Below are positions 8,648 to 20,233 of a stretch of DNA of 64,000 bases, one piece after another. The notes under the pieces were generated by a model. The model saw only the letters and a list, made by a program, of their open reading frames with translations. It was not told where the DNA came from and ran no database searches. Origin of the DNA: Acidobacteriota bacterium (GTDB lineage Bacteria; Acidobacteriota; Holophagae; Holophagales; Holophagaceae); assembly GCA_021794095.1 (NCBI GenBank), contig JAJYRN010000001.1, positions 248,001-312,000 of the forward strand, in the 5' to 3' direction. Each line of letters opens with the position of its first letter. Position 1 is the stretch's first letter. Made by a program: the position numbers and the translations under genes.

Positions 8648-9892
8648 TCACCCACCCCGTGCCCGCCCCAGCACCCATCCCAGCCCCGGGGGGCCGGCAA
8701 GGGTGGTGAGGAGCAGGGCGCCGATGATGCCGGCCTGGAGTTCGGGGCTGAGCAGCGGGTGCCCTTCGAAGCGGATCTGGGCGCCGGTGGCGATGAAGAC
8801 GAAGCCCACCTCGCCGCGGGGAACCATGCCCCAGCCGACGACAGCGGCCCGGAAACCCCGCCCCGCGGCGTAGCCGGCCATCCATTTGCCGGCCACACCG
8901 AGGCCCGCGAGCACGCCCGCGAAGAGCAGGGTCCGGGGGGCGAACAGGGCCAGGGGATCCACCCGGGCGCCCATGACCACGAAGAAGATCGGGGCCAGGC
9001 TGGTGACCAGGGGATGCACCAGGGCCTCGAGGGTGTGGGATTCGCGTTCTTCCAGAACCTGGATGTGGGTGGGTTCGAGGATGAGGCCCGCAGCGTAGGC
9101 ACCGACGATGGGCGCCAGCCCGGCGCGGTTCCCCAGCCAGGCCAGGAGGAAGGCGAAGGCGAGCCCCAGGGGCAGGAGCAGCTGTTCACTGCGGAAGCGG
9201 CTGGCGAGATGGAACAGGTGGGGCGTGGTGCGCCGCCCGAGGGTGAGGGCCAGGGCCAGGAAGGTCAGGGCCAGGATCAGGGTCCGGGCGAGGCCGGCCC
9301 AGGGCATCCCTCCGGTGGTCGAGGACGCGGCGGCGAGTCCGCTCACGGTCACCAGCACCAGCAGGCCCAGCACATCGTCAATGACCGCCGCGCCCACGAT
9401 GACCCGCCCCTCGGGAGAGGCCGCGGCGCGCTTCTCGCGCAACACCTGGGCGCTGATGCCGATGGAGGTGGCGCAGAGGCAGGCCCCGATGAAGAGATCC
9501 ACCACCCAGGGCACACCCGCCGGAAGGAGCCAGTGGGCGCCCAGCAAGCCCGCGAGCATGGGCAGGAGCACCCCCACCGTGGCCACGCGCAGGGAGGGCC
9601 ACCCCACCCGCATCATCTGGGGAACGGTGGATTCCAGGCCCACGGCGAACATGAGGACGATGACGCCCAGGTTCGCGAGCACCCCCACGGGTTCCGAGGC
9701 GGCCAGGTCCGGGAACCGGGGGAGGGCCTGATGCAGCCCTGCCAAGGCAAGGCCTGCGCAGAGCTCACCGGCCACCGTGGGCAGCTTCAACCGGAGCGCA
9801 ACCTCCCCCCCCACCTTGGCCGCCAGCCAGGCCAGCGCCAGGAGCAGGAGGGTGCCTGCGAAGGGGTCGGAAACAAGCAGGGCGAGCAGCAT
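8648..9892 (-). CDS. Cation:proton antiporter, CPA2/Kef-NhaS type
   Basis: A 414-residue, almost entirely hydrophobic protein with about 12 predicted membrane segments. The motif GAAVIDDVLGLLVL matches the paired-aspartate helix of CPA2 antiporters, and GLALAGLHQALPRF, MFAVGLES and VPRGEVGF are also family-typical. It probably exchanges Na+ or K+ for protons at the inner membrane. It lacks the cytoplasmic TrkA-N (KTN) domain found in KefB/C, so gating by glutathione or NAD is not expected. The ATG at 9892 starts just before the first membrane helix. Confidence 0.88.
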   Translation of the reverse strand: MLLALLVSDPFAGTLLLLALAWLAAKVGGEVALRLKLPTVAGELCAGLALAGLHQALPRFPDLAASEPVGVLANLGVIVLMFAVGLESTVPQMMRVGWPSLRVATVGVLLPMLAGLLGAHWLLPAGVPWVVDLFIGACLCATSIGISAQVLREKRAAASPEGRVIVGAAVIDDVLGLLVLVTVSGLAAASSTTGGMPWAGLARTLILALTFLALALTLGRRTTPHLFHLASRFRSEQLLLPLGLAFAFLLAWLGNRAGLAPIVGAYAAGLILEPTHIQVLEERESHTLEALVHPLVTSLAPIFFVVMGARVDPLALFAPRTLLFAGVLAGLGVAGKWMAGYAAGRGFRAAVVGWGMVPRGEVGFVFIATGAQIRFEGHPLLSPELQAGIIGALLLTTLAGPPGLGWVLGRARGG

Positions 9893-9983
9893 GGGTTGTC
9901 CAGGATAACCCACCGCGCCGGGCCTCCAGGCTCCGCTAGTGGTGCCCGCACGAAATAGCTGGACCATCCGCCACACCCGTGGG

Positions 9984-9995
9984 CACCACGTGGTG
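9984..9995. promoter_or_regulatory. 12-bp palindrome CACCACGTGGTG
   Basis: A perfect palindrome in the divergent region between the antiporter and glycosyltransferase genes. Its position could suit an operator, but no known regulator motif is matched. Confidence 0.25.
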
Positions 9996-10085
9996 GGGGT
10001 CTGGGGGCATGCCAGCGCCCCCAGCGGGGTGACAGCCCTGGCGCGTCTGCGCGCAAGGGCGCCAGAGGGGCCATGCCCCGATGGA

Positions 10086-10137
10086 AGTGCACCTCGCCTT
10101 CGACCCATTCATCCAGGTATTTCAGGCGAGGTGCACT
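10086..10137 (+). promoter_or_regulatory. 14-bp inverted repeat ahead of the glycosyltransferase
   Basis: AGTGCACCTCGCCT (10086-10099) is repeated perfectly inverted at 10124-10137, with a 24-nt loop. It ends six bases before the GGAG ribosome-binding site and has no T-run, so it is more likely a leader hairpin or operator than a terminator. Confidence 0.5.
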
Positions 10138-10147
10138 AGCCTGGAGC

Positions 10148-11278
10148 ATGGTCTGGACCGATGCCGCCGCCTGGGGCTCCGCCGCCGTGGTGGGGGCGGG
10201 GCTGACCCTCCTGCGCCGGCACTGGTCGCGGCTGCCGGTACTGGAGGACAATCCCCCGCTGCCTGGGGAACCGCCCACCGTGTGCCTTTGCATCCCCATC
10301 CGGAACGAAGCCCGCGAACTGCCGGCGGCTCTGGATTCCTGGCTGGCCCAGGATTACCCGGAGCTGCGGGTCGTGGCCGTGGATGATGGCTCCACCGATG
10401 GCAGCACGGAAATCCTCCGGGCTCGAGAAGCCGCGCACCCCGGGCGCCTTCGGGTGCTTCGGAACGAGCAACTGCCGGCCGGATGGCTGGGCAAGAACTA
10501 CGCCTTGCACCTGGCCTCGGAGCAACCCGAGGCGCGGGATGCCGACTGGCTGCTCTTCGCGGATGGGGATGTGCAGGCAGACTCAGGACTGCTCCGCCGG
10601 GCGGTGGCCTTCGCCCTGGCCCAGCCCACGGACATCCTGGCCCTGATCCCGGCGGTGGATGTGGTGAGCCCCGGCGAACGGCTGGCCCTGCCCCTGGCGG
10701 CCTCGGCCTTCCTCACCCTGGTGCCGCCCCACCGGGTGCCGGATCCGCGCCATCCGGCCTTCTGCGGGGTGGGCGGATTCACCTTGGCGCGGCGCGGGGC
10801 CTATGACGCCGTGGGCGGCCATGCCGGGGCGCCGCTGGAGGCGGTGGACGACATGATGCTGGCCCGCCGCGTCAAGCAGGCTGGCTTCGTGAACCGCGTC
10901 GCCCTGGGCGGCCCGGATCTGCATCTGCGCATGTACCACGGCCTGTGGGATGTGGTCCGCGCCATGCGGAAGAACACGGCGGCCCTGCCCTTCTGGTGGA
11001 CGATGCCGGTGGCCCTGCCCCTCGCCATGGCGGTGGTCCTCTCGCCCCTCTGGATGCCTTTCGTCGGCCACGGCGGCCTGGCCTTACTGCTCTGGCTGCT
11101 GGTGCCCGCCCTGGCGGGCGATGTGCAGCAGCGCATCACCCGGCGTCCCATGGACCTGATCTGGGCCCTCTGGCCCCTCAACGCCCTGCCCCTGGCCTGG
11201 GGCGCCGCCTGGGCCTTCGCCGACCGCCTTCGGGGCGTGAACCACTGGCGGGGCCGTGAGGTGCGGCTGCGCGGATGA
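10148..11278 (+). CDS. Membrane glycosyltransferase, family 2
   Basis: A 376-residue GT-A glycosyltransferase. An N-terminal membrane segment is followed by the family 2 signature CIPIRNEARELPAALDSW and VVAVDDGSTDGS; the metal-binding acidic motif is FADGDVQAD, and the acceptor-side acid is in EAVDDMMLARR. The C-terminal 100 residues hold three hydrophobic segments. The general build is like hopanoid-associated (HpnB) and carotenoid-type transferases, but no neighbour supports either pathway. The start at 10148 has GGAG just upstream. Confidence 0.82.
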   Translation: MVWTDAAAWGSAAVVGAGLTLLRRHWSRLPVLEDNPPLPGEPPTVCLCIPIRNEARELPAALDSWLAQDYPELRVVAVDDGSTDGSTEILRAREAAHPGRLRVLRNEQLPAGWLGKNYALHLASEQPEARDADWLLFADGDVQADSGLLRRAVAFALAQPTDILALIPAVDVVSPGERLALPLAASAFLTLVPPHRVPDPRHPAFCGVGGFTLARRGAYDAVGGHAGAPLEAVDDMMLARRVKQAGFVNRVALGGPDLHLRMYHGLWDVVRAMRKNTAALPFWWTMPVALPLAMAVVLSPLWMPFVGHGGLALLLWLLVPALAGDVQQRITRRPMDLIWALWPLNALPLAWGAAWAFADRLRGVNHWRGREVRLRG

Positions 11279-11282
11279 AGCC

Positions 11283-12461
11283 TCAGACCCCCTCGAACAG
11301 CTTCAGCGTGTCATCCAGCTTGCGCAGGGTGGCCAGGATGCGGAAGGGCTCCACGGGCAGGTAGTCCACGGCCCCTGCGGCGGCGGCGTGGTGGCGCTTC
11401 TTCGCTTCGTCCTCTTCGGTCCCCAGCAGGAGCACCGGCAGCGCGCAGCCTTCCTTCTCGATGATCTGCCGGCAGATCTCCAGGGGGCTCGTCAGCCGCA
11501 GCTGATTGTGGATGAGCACCATGCGGATCCGCCCCCAGCCTGCCGCTCCGGCCACGGAGGCCACCTGGGAGACGACGGGGCCCTTGATGTAGTCGAGGAC
11601 GGCCAGGCCGAACTTGCGCCCCATGGCCTCGCCCATGCGCCGGGCGAAATCCTCCCGTTCCGTGAGCACCAGCAGCAGGGGATCACGGTCCACGAGCAGG
11701 CGCGCCACGGGCAGAGCCGCGCCGCGCACCGAGCGGGCGAGCACCTCCTGGAACCCCCGGGGACTGAAAGCTTCGTGGTCCTGCTGCACCTGGAGGCGCT
11801 GCTGGTCCTCGATCCAGGCCCGGTAACGCTCCAGCAGCTGGCCATCTGCCTGCTTGGTGAAGCGCAAGCCCACCAGGTTCTCGCCGAAATAGGCCACGGT
11901 CGTGGGCGCCCGCAGCCGGAGGTCGCCTTCGAGGGGCACGTCGAGCAGGGACTCCTCCCCCATGCGGAGCAGCTCACGGATGTTCTGCTTGCTGTTCCGG
12001 AGCACCAGTTCCAGGCCTTCTTCACCGAAACTCTGGACCCAGCCCTCCAGAAGGGCACTGCGGGCATTGGTGAAGGTGGCCGGATGCTCCTGGGCTGCGA
12101 GGTCGGGGATGAAGTCGGCGAGGCGATGCACGTCCGCGCGCCGCAGCACCCGGGGCATGCTGGCGAGGCAGACCTCCACGCCTTCCAGCACATCCTGCCC
12201 CACCTGGCTGACGACGCATTCGTACTCCAGGCCGCGGTCCTTGAACTTCAGGGAGAGGCTGTCGCCGGGCTTGAGGCCCCAGGCGGAGATGCTTTCGTGG
12301 GGCATACGGAAGGCCAGCCGCTCGCCATCCTCCGTCACGATGGCGAAGCTGCCCCGCTGGTCCTGGAAGGCCACCGCCAGCCGGGCCCCCTCCAGACAGA
12401 GGCGCTGCAGGGCCATGCGGATGGCGACATCCTCCTCGATGAGTGCGGGGGATTTGGCCAC
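11283..12461 (-). CDS. Pseudo-receiver protein with a beta-rich N-terminal part
   Basis: A 392-residue protein. The C-terminal ~120 residues fold-match a response-regulator receiver (LLLGTEEDE..., then AGAVDYLPVEPFRILATL) but lack the key residues: the phosphorylated Asp position reads VLIHNQLRL and the conserved Lys before Pro is Glu. The N-terminal ~220 residues are beta-rich and vaguely resemble YcgR/PilZ-type domains, without the RxxxR signature. A GTG start at 12461 lies one base after the stop of the hybrid kinase gene, so the two are almost certainly co-expressed and may act together. Function unknown. Confidence 0.7.
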   Translation of the reverse strand: MAKSPALIEEDVAIRMALQRLCLEGARLAVAFQDQRGSFAIVTEDGERLAFRMPHESISAWGLKPGDSLSLKFKDRGLEYECVVSQVGQDVLEGVEVCLASMPRVLRRADVHRLADFIPDLAAQEHPATFTNARSALLEGWVQSFGEEGLELVLRNSKQNIRELLRMGEESLLDVPLEGDLRLRAPTTVAYFGENLVGLRFTKQADGQLLERYRAWIEDQQRLQVQQDHEAFSPRGFQEVLARSVRGAALPVARLLVDRDPLLLVLTEREDFARRMGEAMGRKFGLAVLDYIKGPVVSQVASVAGAAGWGRIRMVLIHNQLRLTSPLEICRQIIEKEGCALPVLLLGTEEDEAKKRHHAAAAGAVDYLPVEPFRILATLRKLDDTLKLFEGV

Positions 12462-12462
12462 G

Positions 12463-14970
<2,508 letters not shown>

Positions 14971-15106
14971 GCCCCCTTCTCTTCGGCCGGAGGACGCGAG
15001 ACCTTTGATCGGCACCGGGAGGAATCTCCGGGAGCCGGGATTGAAGTTTTTTCTTGTTTTTTTCGCTTTTTGCCCCACACTTAAAGTCCACTCCCCTGGA
15101 GGAACC

Positions 15107-16165
15107 ATGGCCGCCGCCGAGCACGACGATCGCCTGAAAGCCTTGACCCGCGCCGTCGCCGACATCGAGCGGGCCTTCGGCAAGGGCTCCATCATGAAGC
15201 TCGGGGACCGAATGAGTGGCGTCGAGGGCATTGAGGTCATCAGCACCGGCTCCATCGCCCTGGACGCGGCCCTGGGCGTGGGGGGCGTACCCAAGGGACG
15301 GGTCGTCGAAATCTACGGCCCCGAGGCCAGCGGCAAGACCACCCTGGCCCTTCACATGGTGGCCCAGGCCCAGAAGAAGGGCGGCCTGGCCGCCTACATT
15401 GACGCCGAGCACGCCCTCGATCCCGAGTACGCTCAGAAGCTGGGCGTGGATGTGGCCAACCTCTTCATCAGCCAGCCGGACAGCGGCGAGCAGGCCCTGG
15501 AAATCTGCGACCAGCTTGTGCGCAGCGGCGCCCTGGACATCATCGTGGTGGACTCCGTGGCCGCCCTGGTGCCCAAGGCCGAGATTGACGGCGAGATGGG
15601 CGACAGCCACGTGGGCCTCCAGGCCCGCCTCATGAGCCAGGCCCTCCGGAAGATGACCGGCACCATCAGCAAGACCCAGACCTGCGTGGTCTTCATCAAC
15701 CAGATCCGCATGAAGATCGGCGTGATGTTTGGCAACCCCGAGACCACCACCGGCGGCAATGCCCTCAAGTTCTACGCCTCCGTGCGCCTGGATGTCCGCA
15801 GCATCCAGAGCATCAAGGGCAACACGGGCGATCCCCTGGTGGCCGCCAAGGACGAGGATTCCTCCGTCATCGGCAAGAAGACCAAGGTGAAGGTCGTGAA
15901 GAACAAGGTCGCCCCGCCCCTGAAGATCGCCACCTTCGACATCATGTACGGCGAGGGCATCAGCCGCACCAGCGAGCTGGTGGAGCTGGGCACCCAGCTG
16001 GAAATCATCCAGAAGAGCGGCTCCTGGTACAGCTACAAGGACAGCCGCCTGGGCCAGGGCGCCGAGAACGTGAAGAAACTCTTCCTGGACAACCCCGAAC
16101 TCGCCGACGAGATCGAAGGCCAGATCCGCGAGCGGCTCGGCCTCAGGGCCCTGGTCGGGGCCTGA
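15107..16165 (+). CDS. recA: Recombinase RecA
   Basis: The 352-residue strand-exchange ATPase shows the Walker A motif GPEASGKTT, the [11 protein letters not shown] region, the DNA-binding loop regions around [11 protein letters not shown] and [16 protein letters not shown], and the usual N-terminal [15 protein letters not shown]. The ATG at 15107 follows GGAGG. It lacks the long acidic C-terminal tail of E. coli RecA and ends [11 protein letters not shown]. It is a single gene, divergent from the sensor kinase. I see no recognisable LexA box upstream; the leader is notable for T-rich runs at 15046-15071. Confidence 0.97.
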   Translation: MAAAEHDDRLKALTRAVADIERAFGKGSIMKLGDRMSGVEGIEVISTGSIALDAALGVGGVPKGRVVEIYGPEASGKTTLALHMVAQAQKKGGLAAYIDAEHALDPEYAQKLGVDVANLFISQPDSGEQALEICDQLVRSGALDIIVVDSVAALVPKAEIDGEMGDSHVGLQARLMSQALRKMTGTISKTQTCVVFINQIRMKIGVMFGNPETTTGGNALKFYASVRLDVRSIQSIKGNTGDPLVAAKDEDSSVIGKKTKVKVVKNKVAPPLKIATFDIMYGEGISRTSELVELGTQLEIIQKSGSWYSYKDSRLGQGAENVKKLFLDNPELADEIEGQIRERLGLRALVGA

Positions 16166-16197
16166 TACCCACGCCTGCCTCTGGGAAGGGGAGGGCT

Positions 16198-16229
16198 GGC
16201 GGCGGCGGCCTGGGTGGGTCGCCGCCGCC
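16198..16229 (+). terminator. GC-rich hairpin after recA
   Basis: A 10-bp stem GGCGGCGGCG/CGCCGCCGCC with a 12-nt loop between two convergent genes. There is no T-run, so it is a weak terminator candidate or a stabilising 3' hairpin. Confidence 0.45.
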
Positions 16230-16263
16230 CTTGGGCCGTGCCGCGCAGGTGGCCGTGGGCGGT

Positions 16264-17583
16264 TCAGCGCCGATGCGCAGGGGTTTGCAGGGCCCGGGCC
16301 AACGACTCTGCCAGGGCTGCCGGCGCGTGGGCCCGCAGGCGCTGAAGGATCGCCTGTGCCTCCGCACGGTGCCCAAGCTTCACGTGCGCAAGCCCGAGTT
16401 CCAGCCAGCCATCCATATCCAGGGGGCGATAGCGGAGGGCGATCTCGAGCGCCGCCGCCTCGCCCGGCGCATCTCCGAGCGCCCGCAGGCACCGGGCCAG
16501 CCGCACCCACCCCTCGGCCTCGTCCGGGAGCAGCGCCAGCCCCCGGCGATAGGCTTCCGCCGCCTCCTTGAAAGCCTTCGCGTTGAACTGGGTGCTGCCC
16601 AGATTCAACCAGGCCAGCCCGTAGTCCGGCTGGAGCCGGATCGCCTCACGGAAGGCCTGCTCCGCCTCGTCAAACCGGTTCTGGGCATCCAGGGACACAC
16701 CGAGGTTGTTCCAGACCCGGGGATCCGGCCGCAGCCGGAGGGCCTGCCGGAACGCCTCTACCGCCTGCCCCACCAACTCCGGTGCGCCCTCCCGCTGGGC
16801 CCGCTGGTCCAGCGCCAGGCCCAGGGCGCACCAGGCATCAGGGTTGGTGGGAGCCACTTCGGTCCACTGGCGCGCGGAGGGCTCCCAGGCCGGCCAATTG
16901 CGGGGATCCTCCGCCGCCTCCCGGAGCACCTCGTCCGAACCGGGTGCCGCCCTCAGCGCCTGGCCCCCCGCCTGTTCCGGCTGGTGTTCCAGAGCCTTGA
17001 TGGACTCCGCATCGAGGGCAAAGGTCATCCGCGGACTCCCCCCCTCGGTGAAGGTCGTGAGTCCAATGAGACGTCCCTGCTGGTCGAACAATCCGCCCCC
17101 ACTGGAGCCAGGGTGGGTCTCCACATCCACCTGGAGCAGCAGACGGGTGCGGTAGTGCCAGACCGCCCGGATGCGCCCGAAAGACACCTTCGGCCCGTGT
17201 CCCCCGGGAAAACCCGCCGCGAAGATGGTCGCCCCCACGGAAGGCGGATCAGGGCACACGGGCACCGGCGGAAGCAGCAGTCCCGGCACCCGCAACAGGC
17301 AGAGATCCTGTTCCGGATCCACCTGGAGGCCGGTGACGGTCCAGCGTCCCGTCCCGGCGGAGACGGTGGCCCTCAAGGAAGATCCCGGCTCCCCGATGAC
17401 GTGGGCGTTGGTGGCCACGAGGCCCGGCGCCACCACCACACCGCTGCCCACGCGTTCCTCCAGGCCACCAGCCTGCGGAACCCGCACCTGCACTAAGGAG
17501 CTGGAACGGAATAATCGTTGCCATCGTTGACGCCCAGCCGCGATGCATCCGCAAGGAAGGGCCCGCAGGGCCATGTGGTTCAT
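16264..17583 (-). CDS. Trypsin-like serine protease with TPR repeats; 5' end inside a MITE-like element
   Basis: A 439-residue protein. Residues about 35-200 form a trypsin-like domain with His61 (VATNAHVIG), Asp93 (DPEQDLCLLR) and Ser161 (ETHPGSSGGGLFD). From about 240 onward there are four to five TPR repeats (for example NNLGVSLDAQNRFDEAEQAF). The first 29 codons lie exactly inside a 328-bp inverted-repeat element (17497-17824), so the present start at 17583 probably is not the ancestral one and any original signal peptide is lost. Whether the protein is exported or even translated from this start is uncertain. Confidence 0.75.
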   Translation of the reverse strand: MNHMALRALPCGCIAAGRQRWQRLFRSSSLVQVRVPQAGGLEERVGSGVVVAPGLVATNAHVIGEPGSSLRATVSAGTGRWTVTGLQVDPEQDLCLLRVPGLLLPPVPVCPDPPSVGATIFAAGFPGGHGPKVSFGRIRAVWHYRTRLLLQVDVETHPGSSGGGLFDQQGRLIGLTTFTEGGSPRMTFALDAESIKALEHQPEQAGGQALRAAPGSDEVLREAAEDPRNWPAWEPSARQWTEVAPTNPDAWCALGLALDQRAQREGAPELVGQAVEAFRQALRLRPDPRVWNNLGVSLDAQNRFDEAEQAFREAIRLQPDYGLAWLNLGSTQFNAKAFKEAAEAYRRGLALLPDEAEGWVRLARCLRALGDAPGEAAALEIALRYRPLDMDGWLELGLAHVKLGHRAEAQAILQRLRAHAPAALAESLARALQTPAHRR

Positions 17584-17824
17584 GGTTCAAGGGCCCTGAC
17601 GCCGCGGGGCGCGCGGATGGGCGTCAACCCTCCGGGCGCGGGGTGGCGGGGAGGCTCCGACTCCGCGAGCTTGCGAGCGGGAGCCCCGCACAGCGGGGCG
17701 TCAGGCGGAGGGCGATCCTGCGTCGGCTTCGGTTCACGGAGTCCCGCTCCGCTGGAACCTCAGCCTCCTTGACTCGCTTGCCCGGCACCCCGCGCGATGG
17801 CATTGCTTATTCCGTTCCAGCTCC
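17497..17824. mobile_element. MITE-like element with 18-bp perfect terminal inverted repeats
   Basis: GGAGCTGGAACGGAATAA at 17497-17514 is repeated perfectly inverted at 17807-17824; after a 4-nt mismatch the match resumes for 8 bp (TGCCATCG, 17519-17526 with 17795-17802). The element is bordered by TAA on both sides (17494-17496 and 17825-17827), as expected for a 3-bp target duplication. The 328-bp interior has no convincing gene of its own and several GC-rich hairpins, for example around 17650-17705. The left end supplies the start codon and first 29 codons of the protease frame. Between that start and the next gene (17584-17898) I see no other gene. Confidence 0.65.
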
Positions 17825-17898
17825 TAAGCTGGCCAGAACCCGGCTCACGACGGGTGCGGGGGTGGGCAGCGTGGGCGGAGGTGGCGGAAGGGCCATGC

Positions 17899-19146
17899 CT
17901 AGTCCGAATCCTGCACTCCGAGACCGGCGCCGCGCAGGTGTTGCGGCAGGGGCGCCGACGCCCCAGAACCGCCGCCCATGGACTGGGAGGCTCCGGCGGC
18001 CGGCGGCCGGGGCGCGGAGGGGCGGCCCTGCCCCTGCGCCTGGCCCTGCATGGCCTTCACCTGTTCGGCGGTGGCCAGGCACTCCAGGCGGGCCAGTTGT
18101 TCCGCGGTCGGGAAGCCCTGGATGCGCACCAGGCGCGGGCCCCAGAGTTCCACGGGCTCCGGGCGCAGTTCGTTGATGCGGGGCAGCGTCTGGCGCCAGA
18201 AGATGCCCAGGGGCGCCCCGCCTTCGGTCTGGAACGCGATGAGATCCGAATCCGGCAGCAGGACCGGCGCACCGGCCTTCCAGGTCGCCACCACCAGGGA
18301 CTTGCCCTGCTGGGTCTTCAGGAGCCCGACCGCCCCCATGCGGCCCAGGGCCGGATCCAGCGCCTGCTCCTGGGCCCGGAGGGCCTCCAGCAGATCGAGC
18401 TGCTTGAACTCTTTCTGGGGGCCCGACATGGGGTGGGGCTCCTGGATCCGCGCCGTCATGAGCTTCAGGTCCACTTGTTCCAGCACGGCGGCCTGGAGCA
18501 GGGGCGCGCCCTCTGCGAGCGTCTGGTTCACGGCGTCCATCAGCTTGGGCAGCAGGATCTGGGGCGCCGCCAGCAGGGCCCCGGCGGTCGGGATGGCCAT
18601 GAAGGGATGCTGGTCCCGGAAGAGCCCTTCCCATACCTGGGGCAGCAGCAGGCGGGCCGCATCGTGCCCATCGCGCCAGGGACTGCGGTAGATGCCGGAG
18701 GGCAGGCGCTCGAAGGCACCCTCCGAACGCCGCCGCAGGTTATCCAGGGCCACCTCCACCACACCGTTCTCGGGCAGATCCCAGAGGCGGATCCACGCCG
18801 CGGGCACGGTCTCCTCGCCCACACGCAGCCGCTGGCAAAGGCCTTCGATGAACAGCCGCTGCCAGCGTCCCTCGCGGTCCGCACGCCAGAGCGGAACCAG
18901 CTCGGGCAGCAGGTGTTCCTGGGCCTCCTCCCAGGGGGGCGGCAGGGGCAGCCCGCGCTGGTGCAGCTCCGCCAGCGCGTCGGCCCAGGTGCCGCGCTCC
19001 GCGGCCTGCCGGTGCGCCTCGAAGATGGGCACCAGCGGTTCCAGGCCCGGCAGATCCGCCGGAACGCCCCGCGCCTCAAGCAGCTCCGCCAACGCAGGCA
19101 AGGGGGCCTGCGGGGCGCGGTTCAGGAATCGGTCGAGAAAGCCCAT
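17899..19146 (-). CDS. DUF1444-like protein
   Basis: A 415-residue soluble protein. The middle part (about 115-235) resembles the DUF1444/YtpQ family: ALDNLRRRSEG, then GHDAARLLLPQVWEGLF and MAIPTAGALLAA. The last 60 residues are rich in Q, G, P and S and look disordered (GQAQGQGRPSAP). No catalytic motif can be named. It is divergent from moaA, with MGFLDRFLNRAP as a plausible N-terminus. Confidence 0.55.
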   Translation of the reverse strand: MGFLDRFLNRAPQAPLPALAELLEARGVPADLPGLEPLVPIFEAHRQAAERGTWADALAELHQRGLPLPPPWEEAQEHLLPELVPLWRADREGRWQRLFIEGLCQRLRVGEETVPAAWIRLWDLPENGVVEVALDNLRRRSEGAFERLPSGIYRSPWRDGHDAARLLLPQVWEGLFRDQHPFMAIPTAGALLAAPQILLPKLMDAVNQTLAEGAPLLQAAVLEQVDLKLMTARIQEPHPMSGPQKEFKQLDLLEALRAQEQALDPALGRMGAVGLLKTQQGKSLVVATWKAGAPVLLPDSDLIAFQTEGGAPLGIFWRQTLPRINELRPEPVELWGPRLVRIQGFPTAEQLARLECLATAEQVKAMQGQAQGQGRPSAPRPPAAGASQSMGGGSGASAPLPQHLRGAGLGVQDSD

Positions 19147-19195
19147 GGCGATGCATCCGGGTCAAACCGTCCATTCTGACCGATCGAAGCGCTTT

Positions 19196-20212
19196 ATGCT
19201 TGAAGGAATGGAAGCGCGGGATATCCTCGGCCGCCCCCTCCGGGCGCTGCGCGTGTCGGTCACCGACCGGTGCAATTTTCGTTGTACCTACTGCATGCCC
19301 CGGGAAGCCTTCGGCCTCGACCACCCGTTCCTGCCCCGGGCCGCCCTGCTCACCTTCGAGGAAATCACCCGTCTGGCGCGGATCTTCATCGGCCTGGGCG
19401 TCGGGAAACTCCGCCTCACGGGCGGCGAGCCCCTCCTGCGCCAGGAGCTTCCGGAACTGGTGCGGATGCTGGCCGCCCTCCCGGGCCTGGAGGACCTGGC
19501 CCTGACCACCAACGGCGCCCTTCTTGGGGCGCTGGCCGGGCCTCTCCGGGCCGCCGGCCTGAAGCGTCTGACCGTCAGCCTGGACACCCTGCAACCCGCG
19601 CGCTTCCAGCGCCTCAGCGACACCCCCATTCCGCTGGCGCAGGTGCTGGCCGGGATCGAGGCCGCCCGGGCCGCAGGCTTCGGCCCCGTGAAGCTCAACT
19701 GTGTGGTCCAGCGCGGTGTGAACGACGACGAGATCCTCGATCTGGCAGCCTTCGCCCGGGAGGGCGGCCACAGCCTCCGCTTCATCGAGTTCATGGACGT
19801 GGGCACCACCAACGGCTGGCGCCTGGATTCGGTGGTGGGCGCCGACGACATCCGCCGCCGCCTCGAGACCCGGTGGCCACTGGAACCCGTGGATGAGCCC
19901 GAGGGCGCCGTGGCCCGCACCTGGCGCTACCGCGACGGGCGCGGAGCCGTGGGCCTCATCGCTTCCGTCACGGCGCCCTTCTGCAGCGGCTGCGACCGGG
20001 CCCGCCTGAGCGCCGAAGGCCGCCTCTACGATTGCCTCTTCGCCGCGGAGGGCCTGGATCTCAAGGCCTTCCTGCGCGGCGGCCACAGCGATGCGGATCT
20101 CGCCGCCCTGCTCACCGCCCGCTGGGCCCGCCGGGATGCCCGCTACTCCGAACACCGCCGCGACACCACCCCCGGCCTGCCCCGAGTGGAGATGTCCCAC
20201 ATCGGCGGGTGA
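19196..20212 (+). CDS. moaA: GTP 3',8-cyclase MoaA
   Basis: Radical-SAM enzyme for the first step of molybdenum cofactor synthesis. The 338-residue protein carries the SAM cluster motif CNFRCTYC (Cys26, 30, 33), the GGEPLLR motif, the C-terminal cluster ligands in FCSGCDRARLSAEG and LYDC, and the family's C-terminal GG (SHIGG). Two ATG starts are possible, 19196 and 19208; the second has GAAGGA directly against it, too close, so the first is preferred. Its product would serve the molybdoenzyme encoded at 46.6 kb; moeA lies at 52.1 kb. Confidence 0.95.
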   Translation: MLEGMEARDILGRPLRALRVSVTDRCNFRCTYCMPREAFGLDHPFLPRAALLTFEEITRLARIFIGLGVGKLRLTGGEPLLRQELPELVRMLAALPGLEDLALTTNGALLGALAGPLRAAGLKRLTVSLDTLQPARFQRLSDTPIPLAQVLAGIEAARAAGFGPVKLNCVVQRGVNDDEILDLAAFAREGGHSLRFIEFMDVGTTNGWRLDSVVGADDIRRRLETRWPLEPVDEPEGAVARTWRYRDGRGAVGLIASVTAPFCSGCDRARLSAEGRLYDCLFAAEGLDLKAFLRGGHSDADLAALLTARWARRDARYSEHRRDTTPGLPRVEMSHIGG

Positions 20213-20233
20213 GGCGGGCCCCGCCTTGCCGCC

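Noticed and set aside
14971-15106. LexA (SOS) box upstream of recA
   Set aside because: No palindrome matching the E. coli or Bacillus consensus is visible; the region is only T-rich.
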